NCBI RefSeq assembly: GCF_018449545.1
Contig: NZ_JAAVUR010000001.1
Location: 186,001-250,000 of the forward strand
DNA length: 64,000 nucleotides
Direction: 5' to 3'
Origin: Granulicella sp. dw_53
GTDB lineage: Bacteria; Acidobacteriota; Terriglobia; Terriglobales; Acidobacteriaceae
Shown here: positions 46,402 through 55,227 of the stretch, in pieces
Layout of the letters: the number at the start of each line of letters is the position of its first letter
Position numbering within the stretch: the stretch's first letter is position 1
Made by a program: the position numbers and the translations under genes
Notes under the pieces: generated by a model
The model's input: the letters and a program-made list of their open reading frames with translations, nothing else
Told to the model about the DNA's origin: nothing
The model's database searches: none

Positions 46402-48474
46402 ATGGCTACCTTCGTTACAAATCCGTCTTTATCTGACGCAGCTTCCCTTAGCCCAACCAATCCCTTCGCCACCCCCAGCACACTTCCATTCCAGGCTCCT
46501 CCCTTCGACAAGATCGAAGACGCCCACTACCTGCCTGCCATCGAAGCGGGCATGGCGCAGCAGCGCGCCGAGATCGACGCCATCGCCGACAGCCCCGCCG
46601 AGCCCACCTTCGAGAACACCCTCGTCGCCATGGAGCGGTCCGGCCTTCTCCTCACCCGAGTCTTGACCGCCTTCGGCGCAGTCACTGGAGCCAACACCAA
46701 TCCCACCCTGCAGGACATCAAGACCCAGGTCTCTCCGCGTCTCGCCGCGCACCACGACGCGATCTACCTCAACGCGAACCTCTTTCAGCGCGTCTCCACC
46801 CTCTACCATCAGCGCCAGTCGCTCAATCTCGACCCCGAGTCCCTCCGTCTTCTGGAGACCTCCTACGACGGCTTCATCCACTCTGGCTCCAACCTCTCGG
46901 ACGCCGATAAGACTCGCCTGAAGCAGCTCAACGAAGAGGCCTCCACCCTCTCCACCGCCTTCCTCACCAAAGTCCTGGCCGCTGCCAAGGAATCCCTCTT
47001 CGTAACTCAGGATCCGGCGGCTCTCGACGGGCTCAGCGAAGCTCAACTCGCCGCTGCTGCTGAACTCGCCAAATCCCGCAACCTCGAAGGCTGGGCTCTG
47101 CCTCTTCAGAACACTACGCAGCAACCCACCTTCGATAGCCTCACCAACCGCGAGACCCGCAAAGCCATCTTCGATCTATCCTGGTCCCGAACCCAGAGCG
47201 GCGGAGCCAACGATACCCTCGAAATCATCGCTCGCCTCGCCCAACTCCGCGCCGAGCGCGCCACCATCCTCGGCTTCCCGACCTTCGCCGCCTGGAAGCT
47301 TCACGACCAGATGGCTAAGACCCCCGAAGCCGCCCAGCACTTCCTCAGCGACCTCGTCAAAAAGGCTACTGCTCTCATCGCCGAAGAAGCCAAAGACCTC
47401 CAGGCTCTCATCGACTCGCAGGGCGGCGGCTTTCAGCTCCAGCCGTGGGACTGGAGCTTCTACGCCGAACAGCTCCGCAAGGCCCGCTTCGACCTCGACG
47501 AAGAGGCCATCAAGCCGTACTTCGAGCTCAACGCCGTCCTCGAAGACGGTGTCTTCTACGCTGCCAGCCAACTCTTCGGCATCACCTTCAAAGAGCGCCA
47601 CGACATCCCCGTCTACCACCCCAGCGTCCGCGTCTTCGAGATCACTGACACCGACGGCCAGCCCCTATCGCTCTTCTACTCCGATCCCTTCAAGCGCGAT
47701 AACAAGAACGGCGGAGCCTGGATGTCCTCGCTCGTCTCCCAGTCGCGCCTGCTCGGCACTCTGCCCGTCATCTACAACGTCGGTAACGTCCCTCCGCCTG
47801 CTCCCGGCCAACCCGCTCTCCTCACTCTCGACGAGGTCACCACCTTCTTTCACGAGTTCGGCCACGCGCTTCACGGCCTCCTCTCCAACGCGCAGTACCC
47901 CAGCCTCGCCGGTACCGCCGTCGCCCGCGACTTCGTAGAGTTCCCGTCGCAGTTCAACGAGTATTGGTCCACCTATCCGGCCGTCTTCGATCACTTCGCC
48001 AGGCACCACGCCACCGGCGAACCCATGCCCGCCGACCTCGCCGAAAAGATTCGCAAGGCGAAGGACTTTAACAAGGGCTATCACCTCACCGAGGTACTCG
48101 CCTCCTCGCTCATCGATATGCGTTGGCACACCCTCGCGCCGGATGCCCCCTTGCAGGACCCCAACGTCCTCGAAGCCGAAGCCCTCGCCCAAGCCGGCCT
48201 CAATCTCCCCTACGCCCGGCCCCGCTACCGCTCCACCTACTTCGCCCACATCTGGGGAGGTGGATATGCCGCCGGATATTATGCCTATCAGTGGGCCGAG
48301 ACCCTCGAAAACGAAGCCATCGCCTGGTTCGAATCCCACGGTGGCCTCACCCGCGAAAACGGCGACCGCCTCCGTAACATGGTGCTCTCTCGCGGCAACA
48401 CCGAAGACCTAGCCCAGATGTTCAGCAACTGGATCGGTACCCCTCCGGAAGCCAACCCCACCCCATCAGTCTGA
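46402..48474 (+). CDS. dcp: M3-family peptidyl-dipeptidase Dcp-like
   Basis: A 690-residue zinc metallopeptidase of the thimet oligopeptidase group. The active site is H484-E485-F-G-H488 (TFFHEFGHALHGLLS), followed by the second-sphere glutamate in DFVEFPSQFNEYW. The N terminus (NPFATPSTLPFQAPPFDKI) matches Dcp more than oligopeptidase A. It removes C-terminal dipeptides from peptides, probably recycling them. Some Dcp enzymes are periplasmic, but no signal peptide is visible. It lies between hemA and hemC without obvious functional link. Confidence 0.92.
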   Translation: MATFVTNPSLSDAASLSPTNPFATPSTLPFQAPPFDKIEDAHYLPAIEAGMAQQRAEIDAIADSPAEPTFENTLVAMERSGLLLTRVLTAFGAVTGANTNPTLQDIKTQVSPRLAAHHDAIYLNANLFQRVSTLYHQRQSLNLDPESLRLLETSYDGFIHSGSNLSDADKTRLKQLNEEASTLSTAFLTKVLAAAKESLFVTQDPAALDGLSEAQLAAAAELAKSRNLEGWALPLQNTTQQPTFDSLTNRETRKAIFDLSWSRTQSGGANDTLEIIARLAQLRAERATILGFPTFAAWKLHDQMAKTPEAAQHFLSDLVKKATALIAEEAKDLQALIDSQGGGFQLQPWDWSFYAEQLRKARFDLDEEAIKPYFELNAVLEDGVFYAASQLFGITFKERHDIPVYHPSVRVFEITDTDGQPLSLFYSDPFKRDNKNGGAWMSSLVSQSRLLGTLPVIYNVGNVPPPAPGQPALLTLDEVTTFFHEFGHALHGLLSNAQYPSLAGTAVARDFVEFPSQFNEYWSTYPAVFDHFARHHATGEPMPADLAEKIRKAKDFNKGYHLTEVLASSLIDMRWHTLAPDAPLQDPNVLEAEALAQAGLNLPYARPRYRSTYFAHIWGGGYAAGYYAYQWAETLENEAIAWFESHGGLTRENGDRLRNMVLSRGNTEDLAQMFSNWIGTPPEANPTPSV

Positions 48475-48601
48475 ATACGCCTCGAAGCAACAAAGAGCTG
48501 AACTCTATATGCGAATCTCAACCAAGAGATTCGGAAATATTTCAGACCACACAGAACAGACATATCTGCCGAACCTCCACCAACGTATCGTGATGGCTCA
48601 T

Positions 48602-48656
48602 AAAAAATCGGTGTCATTAAAATCGGTGTCATCGGTCTGATCGGCGTTAAGCCTTC
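48602..48656 (+). repeat. ATCGGTG-type dispersed repeat, copy 3 (long form)
   Basis: Four units: AAAAAATCGGTGTCATT, AAAATCGGTGTC, ATCGGTCTG and ATCGGCGTTAAGCCTT. It lies in the gap between dcp and hemC, about 50 bases before hemC. It has one more unit than the other copies. Confidence 0.7.
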
Positions 48657-48706
48657 TTCCCCATGACCTCTTCTCATCATCTGCACCGCCATATCCCGTA
48701 TCCTGA

Positions 48707-49708
48707 ATGAAGACTATGTCCAGCGAACACAATAATCCCCGCAATCCCATCCGCATCGGCTCTCGAGGCTCCCAGTTAGCGCTCTGGCAGGCCAACCACA
48801 TCCTCTACGCGCTTCGCGACGCCGGTTACCACGTCGAGCTCGAGATCATCCGCACCACCGGGGACCGCATGCAGCAGCCGGGGTTTGTAGTCCCACCCGG
48901 CGTCGACGGGAAAGGCATCTTCACCAAAGAGATCGAGGAAGCCCTGGAAGAGGGACGCATCGACATCGCCGTCCACTCCCTAAAAGATCTCCCCACCAGC
49001 CTCGCCCCGCAGTTCAGCCTCGCCGTCATCCCCAAGCGCGCCGATGCCCGGGACGTCTGGGTCTGTGAGCCCTACTGGGCCCTCCACACCCTCCCCTCCG
49101 GAGGACGCATCGGCACCACCAGCCCTCGCCGCCGCGCCCAGATCCTCGCCCTCCGCCCGGACGTCACTTTCGTCGAAATTCGCGGCAACATCGATACCCG
49201 GCTCAAGAAACTCGCCGACGGCAAATGTGACGCACTCGTCCTCGCTGCCGCCGGTCTCGACCGCCTCAAACGCACGGAATCCGTCCACCAGCGCTTTACC
49301 CCCGAAGAGATGTGTCCAGCCCCCGGTCAGGGTGCCCTCGCTCTCGAGATTCGCCACCCAGACTATCCAGTAGACGAAGACCGCGACGCTTACATCCGCA
49401 ACGCCATCGCCTTCCTCGAGCACCCCTACACTCGCTTCTGCGTCGAAGCCGAGCGCACGACACTCGAAGCCCTCGGCGGAGGCTGTCAACTCCCCGTCGG
49501 AGTCTACTGCATGCCCGCCGATAACAAATGGCGTATGTACGCTCAGGTCGTCTCGCCCGACGGAGAGACCATGATTCAGATCGAAACCGAAGCCACCCTC
49601 GAAACCAGCTCCACCAGCCTAGGAGAGTGGATGGCAAAGGACCTGATCTCCAAGGGCGCCCTCAATCTGCTCCAGGAAGAGCAAGTCCAGGAAGGACAGT
49701 CTGAGTAG
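48707..49708 (+). CDS. hemC: hydroxymethylbilane synthase (porphobilinogen deaminase)
   Basis: A 333-residue enzyme that joins four porphobilinogens into hydroxymethylbilane. Marks are IRIGSRGSQLALWQAN, HSLKDLPT, GTTSPRRRAQ, EIRGNIDTRL, APGQGALALE and the dipyrromethane cofactor cysteine C260 in ALGGGCQLPVG. Two ATGs three codons apart (48707 and 48716) could serve as start. No hemD follows in the window, so the next enzyme is encoded elsewhere. Together with hemA it marks a partial heme cluster. Confidence 0.96.
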   Translation: MKTMSSEHNNPRNPIRIGSRGSQLALWQANHILYALRDAGYHVELEIIRTTGDRMQQPGFVVPPGVDGKGIFTKEIEEALEEGRIDIAVHSLKDLPTSLAPQFSLAVIPKRADARDVWVCEPYWALHTLPSGGRIGTTSPRRRAQILALRPDVTFVEIRGNIDTRLKKLADGKCDALVLAAAGLDRLKRTESVHQRFTPEEMCPAPGQGALALEIRHPDYPVDEDRDAYIRNAIAFLEHPYTRFCVEAERTTLEALGGGCQLPVGVYCMPADNKWRMYAQVVSPDGETMIQIETEATLETSSTSLGEWMAKDLISKGALNLLQEEQVQEGQSE

Positions 49709-49737
49709 CCCCTTAAACGCGGCGCCTCCCACAGAGA

Positions 49738-49756
49738 GCTTAGTCCAAAGCTAAGC
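49738..49756 (+). terminator. weak terminator-like hairpin after hemC
   Basis: GCTTAG, loop TCCAAAG, CTAAGC: a six-pair stem about 30 bases after the hemC stop, followed by CCTGTTTC. The stem is short. Confidence 0.3.
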
Positions 49757-49803
49757 CCTGTTTCATGAAGAATTAAACCCAAAAAAGGGAGGGGAGGGGT
49801 GCC

Positions 49804-51144
49804 CTAGATTGTCTCCACACTCTCGGGAGTACGCGCCAGAGCACGCCGCAAAACAACCTCCAGCGCAGCCTTCTGCTCGAGGAACTCCGTCTCGGTCAGC
49901 TTGCCCTGCAACCTGTCGGTCTCCAACGCAAAGAGCTCATCCTTCAAAGCGCTAAGAAGCGTATTGCCTCCCACCGCAACGACCGGACTAGAAGCAGCAG
50001 CAACCGCTGGAACAACCGGCGCTCCTCCACCCTTCAGCAGAAATCCCGCCGCCGCAGCGAGGACCAATCCAAGTCCACCCAGGATCCACCACTTATACTT
50101 CGCCCACGGGTCGTTATTTCCCTCTGGATCGATCGGAGTGCCCAATCCACCTCCCGGACGAGTATCGGCCGCAGCCGCATTTGCCGAGTCAGCCGCCGCT
50201 CCACCGCCTGGTTGAGGTCCCGCTCCGCCAGCCGCTCCAGTCTGTGAATCCCGAGGCAACTGTCCACTTCCCGAAACCGTAAATTCAAGCGGCTGAGATG
50301 GCGAGACATTTCGCGCCACATACGTCTGTGCCGTCAGCTCCTCCGTCACCGCCGAGTAAGGCGACGAAGCTCCTGCCTTGAAGGTCATGCTCTTCGGCAT
50401 CATCACCGCAATCGTATCCGTCGCCATCGCCGGCTTTGGAGAGAACGTAAAGCTGCCGCTGTAAGGCAGCTTATAGCTGATCTGGAACCGCGTCTCACCA
50501 GGCCGAACCGGAAACACAAAGGCATAGTGATTCGGATCGCCCAGCGGAACCGGAGCAGCCTGCACCGGCATTCCCCCAGGACTCAGAGCCGCCGATCCTT
50601 CCACCACCGCGCCCGGTGGGAGATAAAACTCAAAAGGCCGATCGCTCATCTGCGTCATCGGTGGAGTCGATTCGTTCTTCACGAAGAAGTTCTCTACAAC
50701 CCGCAGCCCTTTCCCACTCTCGTCGGACTGGATGCGCATCACGTCGGCTTCGCCGGTAACGCCCTTCACCTTCTCCGCAGCGTTATAGACATCGACCTCC
50801 ACCGACTCCGTCCCCGCCGGAGCTGGACGAAAGTAATTGGCCTTGTCATGCGTCACACGTACCAGATGGATCGCAGGATCCGGAACCTCCAGGGTGAAAT
50901 GGCCCTTGGCGTCCGTCTTGGTCCGGCTCAACTCTTGCATGCCCTGCGCCAGGCGGATCAGGACCACGTCATCCCCTGCAGAAGGCTTGTTAGTCGTCTT
51001 GTTCGTCACCGTTCCAGTCAACGATTCGGCGAGCGCGAAGCCCGAGAGCACGGCAATGCACGCGGCAACCCTAAACAGAAAAGGGACAGGAGAGCTTTTA
51101 GCAGGGAGAAACGTAAAAGAGGTCACACTCAAGTCTAACCTCAA
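49804..51144 (-). CDS. exported protein with carboxypeptidase-regulatory-like domain and C-terminal membrane anchor
   Basis: A 446-residue protein. A signal peptide covers about 1-40 (FRVAACIAVLSGFALA). A carboxypeptidase-D regulatory-like beta domain follows at about 42-110 (LTGTVTNKTTNKPSAGDDVV, TDAKGHFTLEVP), then a large beta-rich region and an Ala/Gly/Pro-rich linker. One membrane helix is near 350-368 (WWILGGLGLVLAAAAGFLL), and the tail ends in a short coiled coil (LFALETDRLQGKLTETEFLE). The start may be TTG 51144 or GTG 51126. It lies downstream of the oxidase subunit III gene in the same direction. The topology suggests a surface sensor or anchor; the function is unknown. Confidence 0.75.
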   Translation of the reverse strand: MRLDLSVTSFTFLPAKSSPVPFLFRVAACIAVLSGFALAESLTGTVTNKTTNKPSAGDDVVLIRLAQGMQELSRTKTDAKGHFTLEVPDPAIHLVRVTHDKANYFRPAPAGTESVEVDVYNAAEKVKGVTGEADVMRIQSDESGKGLRVVENFFVKNESTPPMTQMSDRPFEFYLPPGAVVEGSAALSPGGMPVQAAPVPLGDPNHYAFVFPVRPGETRFQISYKLPYSGSFTFSPKPAMATDTIAVMMPKSMTFKAGASSPYSAVTEELTAQTYVARNVSPSQPLEFTVSGSGQLPRDSQTGAAGGAGPQPGGGAAADSANAAAADTRPGGGLGTPIDPEGNNDPWAKYKWWILGGLGLVLAAAAGFLLKGGGAPVVPAVAAASSPVVAVGGNTLLSALKDELFALETDRLQGKLTETEFLEQKAALEVVLRRALARTPESVETI

Positions 51145-51192
51145 ACCACCTCAAAAATGATTTTGGAAGTCTCTAACTGTTCTCCGTTGCGT
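51145..51192. other. position of a sharp strand-composition switch
   Basis: Left of this gap the plus strand is C-rich over more than 40 kb, in genes of either direction; right of it the plus strand is G-rich to the end of the window. For example, the 60 bases from 51301 have 24 G and 9 C. No DnaA box, dif-like site or replication gene is visible here. Confidence 0.6.
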
Positions 51193-51975
51193 TTACTGGA
51201 AGAAGGCAAGAAGAGTGAAGATAAAGAGCCAAAAGATACCCATGGAATGCCAGTACCAGGCCGAGCTGTCGACGAGGATCTGGCGAGTCTCCATCTGGCG
51301 GGAGAGATAGAGACCGGAGAGTGCAGCAATGAGGAAGCCCAAGCCGAGAAAGAGGTGGATTGCGTGGGTGTAGGTGATCAGATAGAAAAAGTGGCTGCTT
51401 TGGCTGGATGCAAAGAGGACGTGTTGTAGGGCGAGTTGCTGCCACGCGATGGTCTGTCCAGCCAGGAAGAGGCCACCCAAGATGATGGTCACGGCAAGCC
51501 ACGGAATCGCGCGGCGTGAAGTCGGACGGCCGATCCCCAGCCATTCTTCCATCGCATGGGACTCCTCGAACATTCGGCGACGAGCTATCTCCATGGAGAC
51601 CGAACTGAGGAACAGAAGAGCAGTGTTAAGCCAGAGAATAGGAGGAACGGTTGTAGGAAGCCAATCGTTGATGTAGCGGTTATACGCGTCGAAGTGGCCA
51701 TTGGTCTGCGAGACGAAAAACACGGTCACCAGGGCGACGAAGAACATGAGATCGCCAGCCAGAGCGAAGAAGATGAGAACGCGATAACGTCCCAACCGTT
51801 CGCGTGGCCCTCGACGGCCCGCGGGACGATTGTTGAAGTTATCTCCGTCGCCTCCGCCTCCGGTACGCTTGTCCCGATTGTCGTTGGGCGGACGTCTACC
51901 GGAGCCGTGGTCGTATTCTTCTACGCGGCGTTTTTTGTCGCGTTCGGAGTCGATAGGCGTTATCGTTGCTGCCAT
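51193..51975 (-). CDS. cytochrome c oxidase subunit III (heme-copper oxidase)
   Basis: A 260-residue membrane protein. A charged N-terminal tail of about 60 residues (KKRRVEEYDHGSGRRPPNDN) precedes five membrane helices. Marks are the first helix with FALAGDLMFFVALVTVFFVS, then WLNTALLFLSSVSMEIARR and HAIHLFLGLGFLIA, and WYWHSMGIFWLFIFTLL at the end, typical of subunit III. AAGG lies before the ATG. The catalytic subunits are not in the window, so this gene is separated from the main cta/cox operon or is a second copy. The SCO1-like gene at 43 kb may serve the same oxidase. Confidence 0.88.
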   Translation of the reverse strand: MAATITPIDSERDKKRRVEEYDHGSGRRPPNDNRDKRTGGGGDGDNFNNRPAGRRGPRERLGRYRVLIFFALAGDLMFFVALVTVFFVSQTNGHFDAYNRYINDWLPTTVPPILWLNTALLFLSSVSMEIARRRMFEESHAMEEWLGIGRPTSRRAIPWLAVTIILGGLFLAGQTIAWQQLALQHVLFASSQSSHFFYLITYTHAIHLFLGLGFLIAALSGLYLSRQMETRQILVDSSAWYWHSMGIFWLFIFTLLAFFQ

Positions 51976-52132
51976 TTCCGGAACCTTTCAGCGCGCGTTG
52001 AAGACAGATTACTCCCGTTTACGGTCGGTTGGTGGGTTTGATTGCTTCTGGACGAGAAAAGATTCGAGGCTGGGTCTCTCGGGTTGGAGAGGCCTGCTAC
52101 GGACGGTCGGGGATGCTAGGCTAAAAGCTCTT

Positions 52133-52447
52133 ATGAAGTTAAAAATAGCCGCTATTCGTTCGGGAACCGATCCGGTGGGAAAGCTGCCCAGTGGATCGTT
52201 TCCCAAGACTTTGGAGATGCAGTTGGGCTGTCCGAAGTGCGATGTGTCCTACAACCTGGTGGTGGATTGGGACCAGGCAGCAGATCGTTGGTTTCCCGAG
52301 AACTCGCAGCCGCTGATCCGTCTTTTGAAAAAGGCGATTTTCATGGGACACAGCACGGACCATCAGGTAACTCACTTCGAGACGGAAGGCGTCGTTGTGA
52401 CCAGCTTCGCGGTTCCGAGGCCTGTGATAAGTTCCAGGCCGAATTAG
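52133..52447 (+). CDS. small hypothetical protein with a CxxC pair
   Basis: A 104-residue protein starting MKLKIAAIRSGTDPVG. A longer open frame runs upstream but overlaps the divergent oxidase gene. It holds one CPKC pair near residue 33 followed by VSYNLVVDWDQAADRWFPEN and a basic helix. The stop overlaps the end of convergent pdxT by four bases. No domain was recognised; the CxxC might be half of a metal site in a dimer. Confidence 0.6.
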   Translation: MKLKIAAIRSGTDPVGKLPSGSFPKTLEMQLGCPKCDVSYNLVVDWDQAADRWFPENSQPLIRLLKKAIFMGHSTDHQVTHFETEGVVVTSFAVPRPVISSRPN

Positions 52448-53046
52448 CTCTTGCTCTCTCGAACCAGATCCAGAAAGAGCTTATGGATACGAGTGTCGTC
52501 AGAGAGCTCAGGATGGAAGGTCGCGGCAAGCAGGTGTCCGGAGCGGATGAGAACAGGGAAGCCATCGCGGGTGGCGAGAGTCTCGACCTTGGGGCCTGTG
52601 CGGGTGATACGAGGTGCGCGGATGAAGACCATCTCCAACGGACCGCCGGGAAGAGTGGTCTCGGATTTGAGGATGGTGGAGTCGATCTGACGTCCGTAGG
52701 CGTTGCGTTCTACGGTGATGTCCAGAGCAGCAAGGGACTTTTGGGCGGGATGCTCGACCTCGTTGGCTAGAAGTATCGCTCCAGCGCAGGTGCCGAAGGT
52801 CGGCGTCTTCGTTACAAACGATTTCAAGATCTCAAAGAAGTTGTTGCGCTCAAGGAATTTGAGCATCGTCGTGGACTCGCCGCCTGGCATGATGAGGCCG
52901 TCCACGGTCGACTTGCCGTCCGGACCGATGAGGTCTTCGGGGGTGCGTATGAGCTTGGGAGTGGCACCCAGGAGGCGCAGGCTTTGGGCGTGGGCCTCGT
53001 AGGCGCCTTGCAGTGCGAGAACTCCGATGGTCAGTGAAGTAGTCAC
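52444..53046 (-). CDS. pdxT: pyridoxal 5'-phosphate synthase glutaminase subunit
   Basis: A 200-residue class I glutamine amidotransferase that gives ammonia to PdxS. The catalytic triad is visible as C87 (FGTCAGAILLA), H178 and E180 (ATFHPELSD). IGVLALQGAYEAH and LIMPGGESTTM are typical. The gene is the last of a minus-strand run pdxS, SYLF gene, pdxT, each separated by hairpins. Secure. Confidence 0.96.
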   Translation of the reverse strand: MTTSLTIGVLALQGAYEAHAQSLRLLGATPKLIRTPEDLIGPDGKSTVDGLIMPGGESTTMLKFLERNNFFEILKSFVTKTPTFGTCAGAILLANEVEHPAQKSLAALDITVERNAYGRQIDSTILKSETTLPGGPLEMVFIRAPRITRTGPKVETLATRDGFPVLIRSGHLLAATFHPELSDDTRIHKLFLDLVRESKS

Positions 53047-53100
53047 GCTATTGATTCTATTGCATTGCGCTTACTTCCTGACTGCGACTCTCTTCCGTTC

Positions 53101-53134
53101 GGAGCAAGCGAGGAATCGAGTTCTCGCTTGCTCC
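53101..53134 (-). terminator. long hairpin between the SYLF gene and pdxT
   Basis: GGAGCAAGCGAG and CTCGCTTGCTCC pair over 12 bases, extended by one C-G, around a 10-base loop. It begins 10 bases after the SYLF stop. No T tract follows, so it could be a terminator of another kind or an mRNA-stabilising element. Confidence 0.5.
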
Positions 53135-53144
53135 GGCGATTCAG

Positions 53145-53828
53145 TTACTTCGAACTGGCGTGGAAGAGTTGATTGACTGTCGCAACGAAGTGTCTGGCGG
53201 ACGGCTTCACGGGAACGCCACCGGTGAGGATGGTCTCGTGGGTTACATCCTTGCCGTAGTAGGCGCGGGTGTCGTCCTGATTCTGGTTGACGACGTCGCC
53301 AGTGAGGTCGATGCCGGCGAAGATACCCTTGCTACGCGAGTAGGAGAGGATTGCGGCGCGGGCAAGTTCGGTCGTGGAGGCCTGGGAGTTGCGGCCTACT
53401 GGACCAGCAGCGACGGCGATGTCTCCGCCGAGCTTAACCTTGTCCTTCAGGAGACGCTGGAAGCCATCCTTGTTGGTGGCGACGAGGACGAGATCGGTGG
53501 ATTGACCACCTGCCTGCAGACCGAAGCTTGCGCCGGTTATCTGGATGAAGGCGGGAGCGCTCCAGCCGTGACCGGTGCGGCAGGAGACGACGCCTTGACC
53601 GTACTGTCCGCCGACGAGAAATGCACCCTTCTTGAAGCCGGGAATGACGGCGACGCAGGTGGCTTTGGCCGCGATGTCGTCCGGAATGCCCTTGTCCGGG
53701 GTTCCCATCAGTTCGTGAAGAACATCGTGTGCGGCTTCGATACGTTGATCGAGTTTTGCCTTGTCTGCTGCGGATGCAGCGACTGTCAAAGCTGCTGAGA
53801 TGCAAACCACTTGAATAAACCTCTTCAT
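53145..53828 (-). CDS. exported SYLF-domain lipid-binding protein (Ysc84 family)
   Basis: A 227-residue protein with a signal peptide (1-21, ending AASA) and one SYLF domain covering most of the mature part: IPDDIAAKATCVAVIPGFKK, GAFLVGGQYGQGVVSCR, FIQITGASFGLQAGGQSTDL, then GRNSQAST and SYSRSKGIFAGIDLTG. SYLF proteins bind phosphoinositides or other lipids; bacterial ones are secreted and of uncertain role. The start at 53828 has an excellent GGGAGAAG; the frame continues upstream without a better start. It separates pdxS from pdxT. Confidence 0.9.
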   Translation of the reverse strand: MKRFIQVVCISAALTVAASAADKAKLDQRIEAAHDVLHELMGTPDKGIPDDIAAKATCVAVIPGFKKGAFLVGGQYGQGVVSCRTGHGWSAPAFIQITGASFGLQAGGQSTDLVLVATNKDGFQRLLKDKVKLGGDIAVAAGPVGRNSQASTTELARAAILSYSRSKGIFAGIDLTGDVVNQNQDDTRAYYGKDVTHETILTGGVPVKPSARHFVATVNQLFHASSK

Positions 53829-53933
53829 CGAACTTCTCCCTTGAAGTGCCAAAAACTTTTTGTAATTGAGTCTGTTTGGTGCGATGCGTTGGTTGGCATT
53901 CGGAGTTGTGCCCGACATAAGGACAAAAGCAAA

Positions 53934-53953
53934 AGCCTCCCGAAAAGGAGGCT
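53934..53953 (-). terminator. intrinsic terminator behind pdxS
   Basis: On the minus strand AGCCTCC, loop TTTTCG, GGAGGCT, then TTTTGCTTTT. The stem extends outward with one bulged base to AGCAAA/TTTGCT. It lies about 30 bases after the pdxS stop. Confidence 0.75.
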
Positions 53954-53984
53954 CTTTGCTTGGCTCTTCTTCGAATCTTTCGAA

Positions 53985-54944
53985 CTACCAGCCGCGCGTT
54001 TGCATGAGGTGCTGCTCTTCGATCGCTGCTGCTGCGAGTCCCTTCATGGAGCCGATGACTGCTTCGCAGGCGTCGGCGACGATCTTCGGATCGTTGAAGT
54101 GAGTCGTGGCGATGACGATCGCCTTGGCGCGGGAGACGGCCTCTTCGCGCTCCAGAGGGTTGTTCTCGACGTCGAGCGGTGTGGCGCGCTCCTTCATGAA
54201 GATTCCGGAGCCGACGAAGACGCTCTCGGCGCCGAGCTGCATCATGAGAGCTGCGTCGGCGGGGGTGGCGATGCCGCCGGCGGAGAAGTTGGGGACGGGC
54301 AGCTTGCCGGCCTTGGCGACCATGCGGATGAGCTCGTAGGGCGCTCCGTGGACCTTGGCGGCGTTGTAGAGCTCTTCGTCGCCGAGGACGGTGAGGGCCT
54401 TGATCTCGCGGACGATCTGGCGCATGTGCTGAACCGCGTGGACTACGTCGCCGGTGCCGGGCTCGCCCTTGGTGCGGATCATCGCCGCGCCTTCGGCGAT
54501 GCGGCGGAGAGCTTCACCGAGGTTGCGGGCTCCGCAGACGAACGGGGTGGTGAAGGCGTGCTTGTCGATGTGGTAGACCTCATCGGCGGGAGTGAGGACC
54601 TCGGACTCGTCGATGAAGTCGACGCCGAGGGTCTGGAGGACCTGTGCTTCGGCGAAGTGGCCGATGCGGGCCTTGGCCATGACGGGGATGGAGACGGCGC
54701 TGATGATCTGCTTGATGAGCTTGGGATTCGCCATGCGGGCGACTCCGCCTTCGGCGCGGATCATGGCGGGAACGCGCTCGAGGGCCATGACGGAGATGGC
54801 TCCGGCTTCCTCTGCGATGCGAGCCTGCTCTACGTTCATGACGTCCATGATGACGCCGCCTTTGAGCATCTCGGCGAGTCCGGTTTTGAGGCGCAGGGTG
54901 GTCGATCCGAAGTTTCCGTTGCCGTTGTGGGTGTGGTCTGCCAT
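53985..54944 (-). CDS. pdxS: pyridoxal 5'-phosphate synthase synthase subunit
   Basis: A 319-residue TIM-barrel protein that makes PLP from ribose 5-phosphate, glyceraldehyde 3-phosphate and ammonia from PdxT. The two key lysines are K91 in VMAKARIGH and K159 in [27 protein letters not shown] and [20 protein letters not shown] are typical. AAGGAG precedes the ATG. An N-terminal extension of about 13 residues (THNGNGNFG) precedes the conserved part. A terminator follows, so pdxT may have its own promoter. Secure. Confidence 0.97.
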   Translation of the reverse strand: MADHTHNGNGNFGSTTLRLKTGLAEMLKGGVIMDVMNVEQARIAEEAGAISVMALERVPAMIRAEGGVARMANPKLIKQIISAVSIPVMAKARIGHFAEAQVLQTLGVDFIDESEVLTPADEVYHIDKHAFTTPFVCGARNLGEALRRIAEGAAMIRTKGEPGTGDVVHAVQHMRQIVREIKALTVLGDEELYNAAKVHGAPYELIRMVAKAGKLPVPNFSAGGIATPADAALMMQLGAESVFVGSGIFMKERATPLDVENNPLEREEAVSRAKAIVIATTHFNDPKIVADACEAVIGSMKGLAAAAIEEQHLMQTRGW

Positions 54945-55227
54945 GAAGTTCTCCTTACGCTGAATGGGACGCTGTTTTTGGACAGCTGCCCGGCGGCCTC
55001 GGGGGATTGCAATAGTGTTACAAAATTGTGTCCGCGAGACTTTTTAGTTTAGCAGTTTTGTCACATTGACGAAGAGAGTTCCCGTATCTGTTGACTGCAA
55101 TGATTCGACCGACGTGGTTTCACGGAGAATTCAACGAAAATTCTTCGCCAGTCAGCGTTCTGAGACCATTCTGGCCAGAGGGCGGCGTGGTCTGGACCGG
55201 GCCGGATGATCCAAGCAAGGAGGATCG

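Noticed and set aside
51100..51200. Replication origin or dif site at the composition switch
   Set aside because: No DnaA box, AT-rich unwinding tract, dif-like 28-mer or replication gene was found, so only the switch itself is reported.
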